A DNA stretch of 64,000 nucleotides from Umezawaea tangerina (lineage in GTDB: Bacteria; Actinomycetota; Actinomycetes; Mycobacteriales; Pseudonocardiaceae). The translations under genes and the position numbers were made by a program. Below, piece by piece: positions 9,664-18,625 of this stretch (positions are counted from its first letter, which is position 1; every line of letters starts with the position of its first letter). The stretch is taken from the NCBI RefSeq assembly GCF_003002815.1, contig NZ_PVTF01000005.1, positions 434,001 through 498,000 on the forward strand, written 5' to 3'. A model generated the notes under the pieces. It was given only the letters and a program-made list of their open reading frames with translations. It made no database searches and was not told where the DNA came from.

Positions 9664-12164
9664 CGCGGACCCTGCGGCAGCGGCTCGCGGCGTTGACGCC
9701 TGCGGAGCGGGCGGCCCTCACCGAGCGGCTGCACACCCGTGCGGCGAAACCCGCCAAGGCGTTGGACTTCAGCCTCTTCTACTTCGCCAACGCCGCCGAG
9801 GACGAGCCCCGGTACCGGTTCCTGCTCGACACGGCCAAGCTGGCCGACCGCCTCGGTTTCACCGCGGTGTGGACGCCGGAACGGCACTTCCACTCGTTCG
9901 GCGGGCTCTACCCGAACCCGTCCGTGCTCAGCGCGGCGCTCGCGATGGCCACCGAACGGGTGCGGATCCGCGCGGGCAGCCTCGTGCTGCCGCTGCACCA
10001 CCCGATCCGGGTCTGCGAGGACTGGTCGGTCATCGACAACCTGTCCGGCGGGCGGGTCGGCCTGTCGTTCGCGACGGGCTGGCACGGCACCGACTTCGCG
10101 CTCGCCCCCGACCACTACGCCGACCGCCGCGAGCGGACGTGGGACGCGATCGACGTGGTGCGCAAGCTGTGGCGCGGCGAGGACGTGGACTTCCCCGGCC
10201 CTGACGGGACCACCGTGACGCCCACCCTGTTCCCCCGCCCCGTCCAGCCGGACCTGCCGGTGTGGGTCACGGCGTCCGGCAACCCGGACAGCTTCACCAA
10301 GGCGGGCGAGCTCGGCGCGAACGTGCTGTCGGCGCTGATCGGCCAGTCGCCCGAACACCTCGCCGCCAACATCGCCCGCTACCGCGCCGCCCGCGCCGCG
10401 CACGGGCACGACCCGGACGCGGGCACCGTGACCGTGATGCTGCACGCCTACCTCGACCAGGACGCGACGGCCGCGCGGGAGCTGTGCGCGGCGCCGCTGC
10501 GCGAGTACCTGCGCGGCTACCTCGAGCAGCAGCGGGACATGGTCGGCGGCCCCGACCAGGAGGGCGACGTCGAGGCGCGGCTGGACTTCGCCTACGAGAT
10601 GTACTCCACGCAGACCGCGCTGATCGGCTCGCCGGACACCGTCGGGCCGCTGCTGGCCCGGCTGGCCGCCGCGGGCGTGGACGAGATCGCCTGCCTGGTG
10701 GACTTCGGCGTCCCGTTGGACAAGGCGGTCGAGAGCATCCACCTGCTGGCGCGGGTGAAGGACGGCCAGGCGGCCACCGGCGCGCCGGTCACCACCGCGC
10801 CGCTGGGCATCGACCAGGAGCGCATGCGCAGGCTGGAGCTGGCCAACCCCGCCGGTCCGGCCAACTACGTCACCACGGGGCTGCGGATCCGCGGACCGCT
10901 GCGCGCCGACGCGCTGGACGACGCGCTGCGGTTCGTCGGCGGCAGGCACGAAGCGCTGCGCACCACGTTCGACACGCGCGACGGCGTCGCCCTGCAGCGG
11001 ATCGGCGCCGACTTCGCGCTGCGGCTGGAGCGGTTCGACGTGACCGACGTGCCGCCGGAGGAACGGGTGCGAGCCGCGCGGGAGCTGCGCACGGCGTTCG
11101 CCCGGCGCCCGTTCCCCGACGACCGGCCCCCGGTGCGGGTGGCGCTGATCAGGCTCGCCCAGGACGACCACCAGCTGGCGGTGGTCAAGCACCACATGAT
11201 CACCGACTGGGTGTCGTTCACCGTCTTCCTCAGGGAGCTGTTCGGCGCGTACCTGGACCTCTCCCTCGGCCGCACGCCGGACCTCCCGCCCGCGGTGCCC
11301 TACCGGGCGTTCGCCGAGCGGGAGCGCGAACGGTTGCGCGGCGGGAAGATGGACGACCAGCTCGACCACTGGGTCAAGCAGCTCGACGGCGCACCGGAGC
11401 CGGTCACCCTGCCGATGGCCGGGCGGCGCCCGGAGAAGCAGACGTTCGAGGGCGAGCGCGCCTGGATGCTGTTCTCCCACGAGACCACGGCCAAGCTCAA
11501 CGCGGTCAGCCGGGCGGAGCGGGTCACGCCGTTCATGACCGCCTACACCGCGCTGGTGGCCTGCCTGGGCCACGTCACGGGCGAGTCGGACCTGGTGCTC
11601 GGCTCACCCACGGCCAACCGCGACTGGGCGCCGGAGAACCTCCTCGGGCTGCTGCTGCGGCCGATGCCGCTGCGCACCCGGCTGCGGCCGGAGCAGACCT
11701 TCCGGTCGGCACTGGCCGACGTCCGGAAGGTCACCTCGGCGGCGCTGGCCAACGCCGAGGTCCCCTACCAGGCGCTGGTGGACCGGCTGGCGCCGGAACG
11801 CGACCTGGACTGGCTGCCGCTGTTCAAGCTGCGGTACCTGTTCCTGCGCTGGGACGAGCCGGTGGCGGTCTCCGGGCTGACCCTGAGCCCGCTCGACACC
11901 GACCCCAGGACGTCGCTCTACGACGGCACCGTCTCGCTGTGGGACGACGCGCACGGCATGTTCGGCCGGATCGAGTACAACTCCGGCCTGTTCGCGCGCG
12001 ACACCGTCGTGTCGACCATCGAGACCTTCGCCACCATGCTCGACGCCGCGGTCACCGATCCGGACCTGCGCGTCGGCGACCTGCCCACGTCGGGCTCCCG
12101 GCGCTTCCACGTCGACCAGGACGAGCTCGAAGTCCGCCTCGGCGACCAGCGTCCCCGTTCCTGA
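9660..12164 (+). CDS. Luciferase-like monooxygenase fused to a condensation domain
   Basis: This 834-residue protein starts at an ATG overlapping the PKS stop (ATGA). Residues 1-32 look like a docking segment (LTPAERAALTERL). Residues about 35-375 form a luciferase-like flavin monooxygenase of the kind found inside NRPS/PKS lines (DFSLFYFAN, VWTPERHFHSFGG, SFATGWHGTDF), clearly related to the one inserted in the A domain of the gene starting at 1704. Residues about 395-820 form a condensation domain whose core reads HHMITDW (bases 11190-11210), with Trp where Gly is normal. There is no carrier domain, so it must act on the ACP before it and the PCP that opens the next protein. A likely role is oxidation of the ACP-bound beta-keto chain followed by transfer. 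The site oxidised, and whether the C domain is active, cannot be read from the sequence. Confidence 0.9.
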   Translation: MTRTLRQRLAALTPAERAALTERLHTRAAKPAKALDFSLFYFANAAEDEPRYRFLLDTAKLADRLGFTAVWTPERHFHSFGGLYPNPSVLSAALAMATERVRIRAGSLVLPLHHPIRVCEDWSVIDNLSGGRVGLSFATGWHGTDFALAPDHYADRRERTWDAIDVVRKLWRGEDVDFPGPDGTTVTPTLFPRPVQPDLPVWVTASGNPDSFTKAGELGANVLSALIGQSPEHLAANIARYRAARAAHGHDPDAGTVTVMLHAYLDQDATAARELCAAPLREYLRGYLEQQRDMVGGPDQEGDVEARLDFAYEMYSTQTALIGSPDTVGPLLARLAAAGVDEIACLVDFGVPLDKAVESIHLLARVKDGQAATGAPVTTAPLGIDQERMRRLELANPAGPANYVTTGLRIRGPLRADALDDALRFVGGRHEALRTTFDTRDGVALQRIGADFALRLERFDVTDVPPEERVRAARELRTAFARRPFPDDRPPVRVALIRLAQDDHQLAVVKHHMITDWVSFTVFLRELFGAYLDLSLGRTPDLPPAVPYRAFAERERERLRGGKMDDQLDHWVKQLDGAPEPVTLPMAGRRPEKQTFEGERAWMLFSHETTAKLNAVSRAERVTPFMTAYTALVACLGHVTGESDLVLGSPTANRDWAPENLLGLLLRPMPLRTRLRPEQTFRSALADVRKVTSAALANAEVPYQALVDRLAPERDLDWLPLFKLRYLFLRWDEPVAVSGLTLSPLDTDPRTSLYDGTVSLWDDAHGMFGRIEYNSGLFARDTVVSTIETFATMLDAAVTDPDLRVGDLPTSGSRRFHVDQDELEVRLGDQRPRS

Positions 12165-12175
12165 GGAGTACCACA

Positions 12176-15100
12176 GTGCACACCCGCGACGAAGTCCACG
12201 CGGTCGTCACGCCGGTATGGCGCGACGTCCTCGGCAGGTCCGAGCTGCCCGCGGACGCCGATTTCTTCGAGCTGGGCGGCGATTCCATCCAGGGCGCCCG
12301 GCTCATGGGCAGGCTGCGCGAGCTGTTCGGCCTGCCCCTCCCCCTCCAGCTGATCTTCTTCCACCCGGCGCTGCCCGACTTCACCACCGCCGTGGGCGAG
12401 GCGGCCGAGCAGCTCCGGGCGGAACCGGCGGACAGCACCCCGAGCACCGCGGGCCCGCTGCCGCTCTCGGCGCAGCAGGAGGAGCTCTGGGTCGCCGACC
12501 AGCTGACGCCCGGCAACCTCGCCTACACCGAACTGCTGCCGCTGCGGCTGACCGGCCCGCTGGACGTGGCCGGGCTCCAGACCTCCGTCGACGCACTGGT
12601 GGCCCGGCACGAGTCGCTGCGCACGAGGTTCCCCACGGGCCCGGACGGCGTCCCGCACCAGGACGTGCTGCCCGCCCTGCGGGTGGCGCTCGACCGGGTC
12701 GACGTGGCCGACGTGGACAAGGCGCGGCAGGTCGCGCTCGACCGCCTCACCGAGCCGTTCGACCTCGCCGAGGGGCCGCTGGTGCGCGCGGTGCTGCTCG
12801 ACATCGACCCGGACGACCACGTGTTCCTGCTGTACGCGCACCACATCGTCGCGGACGGCCTGTCGCTCGCCGTGCTCTGCGACGAACTCGCCGACCACTA
12901 CGCCGGACGCGGGCTGCCCCAGCCCGCCCCGACCACCCGCGACCGCCGCCCGGCCGACCTCGCCCGTCAGCTGGAGTACTGGAAGCAGCAGCTCCACGGC
13001 GTGCGACCGCTGGACCTTCCGCTGGACCGACCTCGCGCCGCGGTGCGCGACAACGGCGGGAGCAGGCTGCGGTCCACGATGTCCGGCGAGCTCCGCGACG
13101 CGGTGCGCGCGCTGGCCCGCGAGGAGGGCGCGACGCAGTTCGTCGCGCTGCTGGCGGCGTTCCAGGTGCTGCTGGGCCGCTGGGCGGGCACCGAGGACGT
13201 GGCGATCGGCTCGCCGGTGTCCGCGCGGTCGGCGCCGGAGCTGGAGCGCGTGGTCGGCTACCTGGTCACCATGGCCACCTTCCGCGGCGACCTGTCCGGC
13301 GACCCGAGCTTCCGGGAACTGCTGCGGCGCACCCGTGACGTGGCTTTCGGCGCGCTGGCCAACAGCGACGTGCCGTTCACCAGCGTGGTGGCGGAACTGG
13401 CGCCGGAGCGCGACCAGTCGCGACCGCCGATCTTCTCGGCGACCCTGGTGTCGCAGCCCACCCCGCCCACCCTGGTCGCCGACCTCGGCGACGTGACCGG
13501 GGTGTCGTTCCCGGTGCCCCGCCGGTACAGCACCTACGACCTGACGCTGTACGCCTGGGACGCGCCCGACGAGCTGATCATCGACATCGAGTACGCCACC
13601 GCGCTGTTCGACACCTCGACCGCGCGGCGGCTGGCCGAGCAGTTCGCCCGGCTGGTCGAGGGCGCGGTCGCCGCACCGGACGCCCCGCTCTCGACGCTGG
13701 AGATCCTGCCCGAGCCGGAGCTCCGGAAAGTGGTGCGGGACTGGAACGACACGGCGGCGGCGTTCGCGCTGGACCGCCCGGTGCACGAACTCGTGACAGC
13801 GCAAGTACAACGCGCGCCGGACCGGATCGCGGTCGTCGAAGGCGACCGCGAGGTCACCTACGCGGAACTGCACGACCGGGCTACCGTCCTCGCGCGACGG
13901 CTGCGCGAGCACGGCGTCGGGCCGGACGTGGTGGTGGCCGTGCGGATGGCGCGGTCGGTGGACCAGCTCGTGGCGCTGCTGGCGGTGTGGCACTCGGGCG
14001 GCGCCTACCTGCCGCTCGACCCGGCCTATCCGGCCGAGCGGCTCGACTTCATGATCACCGACAGCGGGGCGCGGCTGCTGGTCACCGCGGCGGCGGGCGG
14101 CGGGCACGAGGTGCTGCCGCTCGACGGCGACGCACCGGCCGCACGCGAGTCCACTGTGGACGACCTCGCGTACGTGATCTACACCTCGGGCTCGACGGGC
14201 GAGCCCAAGGGCGTGCTGGTACCGCACCGGGGAATCCTGAACCGGATCCTGTGGATGCAGCACGAGTACGGGCTCACCGAGGACGACGTGATGCTGCAGA
14301 ACGCGGCGTACACGTTCGACTTCTCGGTGTGGGAGTTCTTCGGACCGCTGGTGCTGGGCGCGCGCGTGGTGCTGCCCGACGCCGACGGGCACCGCGACAA
14401 CGCCCAGCTGGTCGAGCTGATCGCCCGCCACGGCGTGACCACGGTGCACTTCGTGCCGTCGATGCTGCGCTACTTCCTGGCCGAACCGGAACTGGCCCGC
14501 TGCACCGGGCTGCGGCGGGTGTTCAGCGGCGGCGAACCGCTGCCCACCGCGCTCGTCGCCGAGTTCTCCGCGCGCTTGGGCCACGTCGAGCTGCACAACC
14601 TGTACGGGCCGACCGAGACCAGCGTGGACGTCACGCACTGGCCGGTCGCGCGGGACGAGGCGGCGGCGGTCATGCCGATCGGCCGTCCGATCGACAACAC
14701 CACGTGCTACGTGCTCGACGACCGGATGCGCCCGCAGCCGATCGGCGTGCCGGGCGAACTGCACATCGGCGGCGTGCAGCTGGCGCGCGGTTACCTCGGC
14801 AAACCGGGGCTGACGGCGGAGCGGTTCGTAGCCGACCCGTTCGGCCCGCCCGGCGGCAGGCTGTACCGCACCGGTGACCGGGTGCGGTGGCGCGCGGACG
14901 GCGTGATCGAGTTCCTCGGGCGGATCGACCGGCAGGCCAAGGTCCGCGGGTTCCGCGTCGAGCCCGGCGAGGTCGAGGCCGCCCTCACCGCGCACCCCGG
15001 AGTCCGCGAAGCGGCGGTGGTCGTGCGCGAGGACGAGCACGGCGAACGGCGGCTGGTCGCCTACCTGGTGGGCGAGCCGGTCGGCACGGCGCCGCTGCGC

Positions 15101-16774
15101 GCGTGGCTGGCCGACCGGCTGCCCGACCACTCGATCCCGACCGCGTACGTCGAGCTGGACCGGCTTCCGCTGTCCCCCAGCGGGAAGCTCGACCACGAGG
15201 CGCTCGCGGCACCCACCGGCGACCGGCCCACCGTGGCCGCCGGGTACAGCGCGCCGGTCGGCGAGCGCGAAGAACTGCTCGCCGGGCTGTGGTCGGACGT
15301 GCTCGGCGTGGACCGGATCGGCCGCGACGACAACTTCTTCGAGCTGGGCGGCGACTCGATCCGGGGCATCCACGTGATCGCCAAGGCCCGGCGCGCGGGC
15401 CTCGCGGTGACCGTGCCGCAGCTGTTCCGCCACCAGACGATCGCGGAGCTCGCCGCGGTGGCCACGGCCGTGGGCTCCGCGCCCGCGCCCGCCAAGCCCG
15501 TGGGGGCGACGTTCCCGCTCACGGCGTTGCAGATCGGCATGGTGCGAGAGGCGGACCTGGCTCCGGGCAAGGGGATGTACGTCGTGCCCGCCGAGGCGCT
15601 GCTGTCCGGCGACGTCGACCCGGACGCGCTCCGCGCGGCGTTCGCGGCGCTCATCGCCCACCAGCCGGTCCTGCGCACGTCGGTCAGCGGGGACACCCAG
15701 ACCGTGCACCCGGCGGTCGAGCCGGTCTTCAGCTACGAGGACTGGAGCGCCTACCCCGAGGCCGAGCAGGAGCGGCGCAGGCACGAGCGGCTCGAATCCG
15801 AGTGGCGGGCGGGATTCCGGCTGGACGCGGCGCCGCTGTCCCGGCTCCGCCTGGCCCGCCTGGCCGACGACCGGCACAGCATGGTGTGGACGAGGCACAA
15901 CGTGCTGCTCGACGGGTGGAGCTACGCGCGGCTGTTCGACGAGCTGCTCCGGCTGCACGCGGCCATCCGCGACGGCGAGCCGGTGCCGGAGCTCGCCGCG
16001 CCGGAGTCGTTCGGGCGCTACGTCGACTGGCTCGCGCCCCGCGCCGAGGCGGCGGCGGACGCGCTGTGGACGGAGTTCCTCGCCGACCTGCGGCCCGTGA
16101 CGCTGTTCGACCCCGCGCCGATCGCCGGGCAGGCCCCGTACGAGGAGCTGCGGTTCGAGCTGCCCGCCGAGGCCGAGACCTTCGTGCACCGCTCCCGGCT
16201 GACGCTCAGCGCGATGCTCGAGGGCGCGTGGGCGGCGGTGCTCGCCCGGCACACGGCCACGACGGACGTCCGGTACGGCCTGGTGTTCTCCACCCGCCCG
16301 GCCGAGCTGCCCGCCGTCGAGGACATGCTCGGGCTGCTGATCAACACCCTGCCCTCCGGCCTGCGGGTGGACCCGGAGCTGCCGGTGGTCGAGTGGCTGC
16401 GGTCGATCCAGGACCGGGGCATCCGGCTCAAGGAGCTGGCGACCGCCAGCCTGGAGGTGCTGCGCGAGCGCGCGGGCGGCCCGCTGTGGGACACGTTGCT
16501 GCTGCTGCACAACTACCCGCACAACTTCGACGACGCGCTGCCCGGCGGCCTGCGGATGCTCGACACCCAGGGGTTCTCCAGGGTCGGCGCGGCGCTCATC
16601 GTGTCGGTGGACCCCCGACCGCTGCGGGTGGCGATGCTCTTCGACACCGCGAGGGTCGACGCGGACACGGTGCGGCAGCTCGGCGCCGACCTCGCCGAGC
16701 TGCTCACCGCGATGATGGCCGATCCCGACCGGCCGGTCGGGGAACTGCTCGGCCCGCGCCCTCAGGACGGCTGA
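12176..16774 (+). CDS. NRPS, PCP-C-A-PCP-C
   Basis: This 1532-residue synthetase starts at a GTG behind a clear GAGGAG ribosome site. Domains in order are PCP (about 1-75, ELGGDSIQ), C (about 95-515, HHIVADG), A (about 536-1020, [14 protein letters not shown]10 PSGKLD), PCP (about 1023-1095, ELGGDSIR) and a terminal C domain (about 1113-1532). The terminal C core is RHNVLLDG (bases 15893-15916), with the first His replaced by Arg. The first PCP has no A domain in this or the preceding protein. Specificity residues of the A domain read by eye are D-F-W-H-F-G-L-V-D, a mixture of the serine and threonine codes, so a small hydroxy amino acid is a weak guess. It is the last synthetase of this cluster and has no thioesterase, so release by the terminal C domain or by an enzyme in trans is implied. 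Confidence 0.95.
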   Translation: MHTRDEVHAVVTPVWRDVLGRSELPADADFFELGGDSIQGARLMGRLRELFGLPLPLQLIFFHPALPDFTTAVGEAAEQLRAEPADSTPSTAGPLPLSAQQEELWVADQLTPGNLAYTELLPLRLTGPLDVAGLQTSVDALVARHESLRTRFPTGPDGVPHQDVLPALRVALDRVDVADVDKARQVALDRLTEPFDLAEGPLVRAVLLDIDPDDHVFLLYAHHIVADGLSLAVLCDELADHYAGRGLPQPAPTTRDRRPADLARQLEYWKQQLHGVRPLDLPLDRPRAAVRDNGGSRLRSTMSGELRDAVRALAREEGATQFVALLAAFQVLLGRWAGTEDVAIGSPVSARSAPELERVVGYLVTMATFRGDLSGDPSFRELLRRTRDVAFGALANSDVPFTSVVAELAPERDQSRPPIFSATLVSQPTPPTLVADLGDVTGVSFPVPRRYSTYDLTLYAWDAPDELIIDIEYATALFDTSTARRLAEQFARLVEGAVAAPDAPLSTLEILPEPELRKVVRDWNDTAAAFALDRPVHELVTAQVQRAPDRIAVVEGDREVTYAELHDRATVLARRLREHGVGPDVVVAVRMARSVDQLVALLAVWHSGGAYLPLDPAYPAERLDFMITDSGARLLVTAAAGGGHEVLPLDGDAPAARESTVDDLAYVIYTSGSTGEPKGVLVPHRGILNRILWMQHEYGLTEDDVMLQNAAYTFDFSVWEFFGPLVLGARVVLPDADGHRDNAQLVELIARHGVTTVHFVPSMLRYFLAEPELARCTGLRRVFSGGEPLPTALVAEFSARLGHVELHNLYGPTETSVDVTHWPVARDEAAAVMPIGRPIDNTTCYVLDDRMRPQPIGVPGELHIGGVQLARGYLGKPGLTAERFVADPFGPPGGRLYRTGDRVRWRADGVIEFLGRIDRQAKVRGFRVEPGEVEAALTAHPGVREAAVVVREDEHGERRLVAYLVGEPVGTAPLRAWLADRLPDHSIPTAYVELDRLPLSPSGKLDHEALAAPTGDRPTVAAGYSAPVGEREELLAGLWSDVLGVDRIGRDDNFFELGGDSIRGIHVIAKARRAGLAVTVPQLFRHQTIAELAAVATAVGSAPAPAKPVGATFPLTALQIGMVREADLAPGKGMYVVPAEALLSGDVDPDALRAAFAALIAHQPVLRTSVSGDTQTVHPAVEPVFSYEDWSAYPEAEQERRRHERLESEWRAGFRLDAAPLSRLRLARLADDRHSMVWTRHNVLLDGWSYARLFDELLRLHAAIRDGEPVPELAAPESFGRYVDWLAPRAEAAADALWTEFLADLRPVTLFDPAPIAGQAPYEELRFELPAEAETFVHRSRLTLSAMLEGAWAAVLARHTATTDVRYGLVFSTRPAELPAVEDMLGLLINTLPSGLRVDPELPVVEWLRSIQDRGIRLKELATASLEVLRERAGGPLWDTLLLLHNYPHNFDDALPGGLRMLDTQGFSRVGAALIVSVDPRPLRVAMLFDTARVDADTVRQLGADLAELLTAMMADPDRPVGELLGPRPQDG

Positions 16775-16784
16775 GGCGGGCCGG

Positions 16785-17549
16785 TCACGGTCCCGGTGGC
16801 GCTTCCAGGTCGGACTCGACCGCGGAAGTGATCATCGGGACCGACTCCGGCCGGAAAAAAGCGTCGTCGTCACCGGGCAACAACCGGAGCCGGAATGACG
16901 CGGCGGTGTGGGACTTCCATTCCGCCACGTCATCCGGGGGGACGACTCCGTCGAATTCCCCGACGAACGCGGAAATCGGGCAGCGCACCACGCGATCAGG
17001 AGGAGACTGGTACTTCTCGACCAACAGCGAGTCCGCGCGGTAAGTCGGCAGCATGAGTTCGGCGAAGAACGGATCGGCCTTCAACGGGCTGTCCTCGCGC
17101 ACCCGGATCGGGTCCGCCAGGAATTCGGCGTCGCTGAGCCGGTCATTGGTCACCGCGGGCGGGGCGATCAGGTGCGGCGCCGTTTCGGCCGACACGAAGA
17201 GGTGGAGCGGACCGGGCACACCCGAGTCCTCCTCCAGCTTCCGCGCCAGCTCGAACGCGACGAGCGCGCCCATGCTGTGCCCGAAGAACGCGTAGGGCAC
17301 GTCCAGCAGCCCGCGCAGCCCGTCCACCAGCCGCTCCACGAGCTCGGCCATGTCCGCGACGGCCGGTTCCCGCAGACGAGCCTCCCTACCAGGCGTTTGC
17401 ACCAGTACCGGCTCGACCTCCTCGCCCAGCCGGTCGGCGAGTTCGCGGTAGCCCGAGGCGCCCTTGCCCGCGTACGGAAAGAAGAACAACCGCACCGGAC
17501 GGCCGTCCTCCACCGGACGCCGGTACGCGACCCAGTCGTTCTTCGCCAC
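16785..17549 (-). CDS. Type II thioesterase, catalytic His not at its usual place
   Basis: This 254-residue alpha/beta hydrolase belongs to the stand-alone thioesterases that clear misloaded or stalled carrier domains. The GTG start shares one base with the mbtH stop, so the two genes are coupled. The N-terminal FFFPYAGKG motif and the nucleophile GHSMGA are present, as is an acidic site in GEFDGVVPP. The usual PGGHFF segment carrying the catalytic His instead reads LLPGDDDAFF, with no His. Either another residue completes the triad or the enzyme is impaired. The gene converges on the last synthetase, ten bases away, and belongs to the left cluster by position. Family assignment is firm, activity is not. 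Confidence 0.9.
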   Translation of the reverse strand: MAKNDWVAYRRPVEDGRPVRLFFFPYAGKGASGYRELADRLGEEVEPVLVQTPGREARLREPAVADMAELVERLVDGLRGLLDVPYAFFGHSMGALVAFELARKLEEDSGVPGPLHLFVSAETAPHLIAPPAVTNDRLSDAEFLADPIRVREDSPLKADPFFAELMLPTYRADSLLVEKYQSPPDRVVRCPISAFVGEFDGVVPPDDVAEWKSHTAASFRLRLLPGDDDAFFRPESVPMITSAVESDLEAPPGP

Positions 17550-17752
17550 TACCGGACCTGCTCTTCCATGAGCCGACGCAGGCTGAGCGGCCGCATGTCG
17601 CTCCAGACCTCGTCGATGTGCGCGAGGCATTCCGCCTTGTCCCCGCCGAATCCGTCCTGCCGCCACCCGCCCGGAATCGCCTTGCCCTCGGGCCAGATGG
17701 AATACTGCTCCTCGTCATTGAGGACCACGATGTACCGCAATGTTTCAGCCAT
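17549..17752 (-). CDS. MbtH-like protein
   Basis: This is a 67-residue MbtH-family protein, the small partner that binds and activates NRPS adenylation domains. The family signature is present: NDEEQYSIWP, an IPGGW turn, then CLAHIDEVWSDMRP. The ATG at 17752 is preceded by GGGGAGGAA. It is first in a two-gene unit with the thioesterase and is presumably needed by the A domains of the left cluster. It is distinct from the second MbtH gene at 50513-50725. The 158 bases upstream, up to the next gene on the other strand, must hold both promoters. Confidence 0.96.
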   Translation of the reverse strand: MAETLRYIVVLNDEEQYSIWPEGKAIPGGWRQDGFGGDKAECLAHIDEVWSDMRPLSLRRLMEEQVR

Positions 17753-17910
17753 GCTGTTCCTCCCCAGTGAGCAGAGCTCGATTATGGCATAGTGTGCGGC
17801 GGCGTCGAATAGCATCCGAACCGGTTGTCGCGCTGTGACCGCAGTGATACGAGAGACCGGGCCCACCCGCACGCACACCGGCGCGGCTCGGCCAGAAAGG
17901 ATTTCGAACC

Positions 17911-18573
17911 ATGTCTTCTCGGCAGCGAATCATCCCGGTTCTGCTCCTGGCGCTCGTCTCCGCGGGGGTCGCGCCCGCACGGGCCGACACGTCGCACCAC
18001 CCCGTGTCCATCGCCCAGGCACGCGCCTTGCCGCTGGGCACCGTGGTCACGGTCGAGGGCACGGCCACGACCCCGTCCGGCGCGTTCGAGTCCAGCTTCT
18101 ACGACAAGGGCTTCGCCCTCCAGGACCGCTCCGCCGGGATCTACGTCAGCGTCGCCGTCGACCCGCACGTCACGCCCCGCGCCAGGGTGCGGGCGACCGG
18201 CACGCTGCGCGACAGCTCCGGACTGCGCGTCCTCGTCCCCAACACCCCGCTCGCGGTGCACGGCACCGGACCCACGATCCGCCCCAAGCCGGTCACCACC
18301 GCCACCGTCGGCGAGACCACGGAGGGATCACTGGTGCGCGTGGTCGCCACGATCACCCGCGCCCCCGAGTCAGATCTGCCCTACGGCCACAAGTTCTTCG
18401 TCGACGACGGCTCCGGGGAACTCACGATCTTCGTCAACACCCAGACCGGCATCGACCTCACCGGCCTCTCGGCGGGCCAACACGTCCACGTGACCGGCTT
18501 CAGCAGCCAGTACGACACCCACTACGAGATCGACCCGAGGTCCCCGGCGGACATCACCGCCCGGCAACCGTAG
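17911..18573 (+). CDS. Secreted OB-fold protein of unknown role
   Basis: This 220-residue protein starts at an ATG behind AGAAAGGA. Residues 1-25 are a typical Sec signal peptide ending ARA, so the mature protein is exported. The rest reads as two OB-like beta-barrel repeats (SIAQARALPLGTVVTVEGTA, then VGETTEGSLVRVVATITRA), each followed by strands such as FYDKGFALQDRSAGIYV and KFFVDDGSGELTIFV. Such folds occur beside secreted nucleases and hydrolases, but no catalytic residues are visible. It converges on dnaE across a strong hairpin. It has no evident link to the neighbouring cluster. Confidence 0.82.
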   Translation: MSSRQRIIPVLLLALVSAGVAPARADTSHHPVSIAQARALPLGTVVTVEGTATTPSGAFESSFYDKGFALQDRSAGIYVSVAVDPHVTPRARVRATGTLRDSSGLRVLVPNTPLAVHGTGPTIRPKPVTTATVGETTEGSLVRVVATITRAPESDLPYGHKFFVDDGSGELTIFVNTQTGIDLTGLSAGQHVHVTGFSSQYDTHYEIDPRSPADITARQP

Positions 18574-18578
18574 GAGGA

Positions 18579-18612
18579 CCGGGCCCCTGCCCCCACAGGG
18601 CACGGGGCCCGG
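18579..18612. terminator. Bidirectional hairpin between the OB-fold gene and dnaE
   Basis: An inverted repeat has 14 paired bases per arm (CCGGGCCCCTGCCC at 18579-18592, matched at 18598-18612 with one bulged C) and a 5-base loop. It lies in the 52-base gap between two convergent genes, so it can end transcription from both. There is no T tract, which is common in high-GC actinobacteria. Confidence 0.8.
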
Positions 18613-18625
18613 CATGCGGCCGCGC

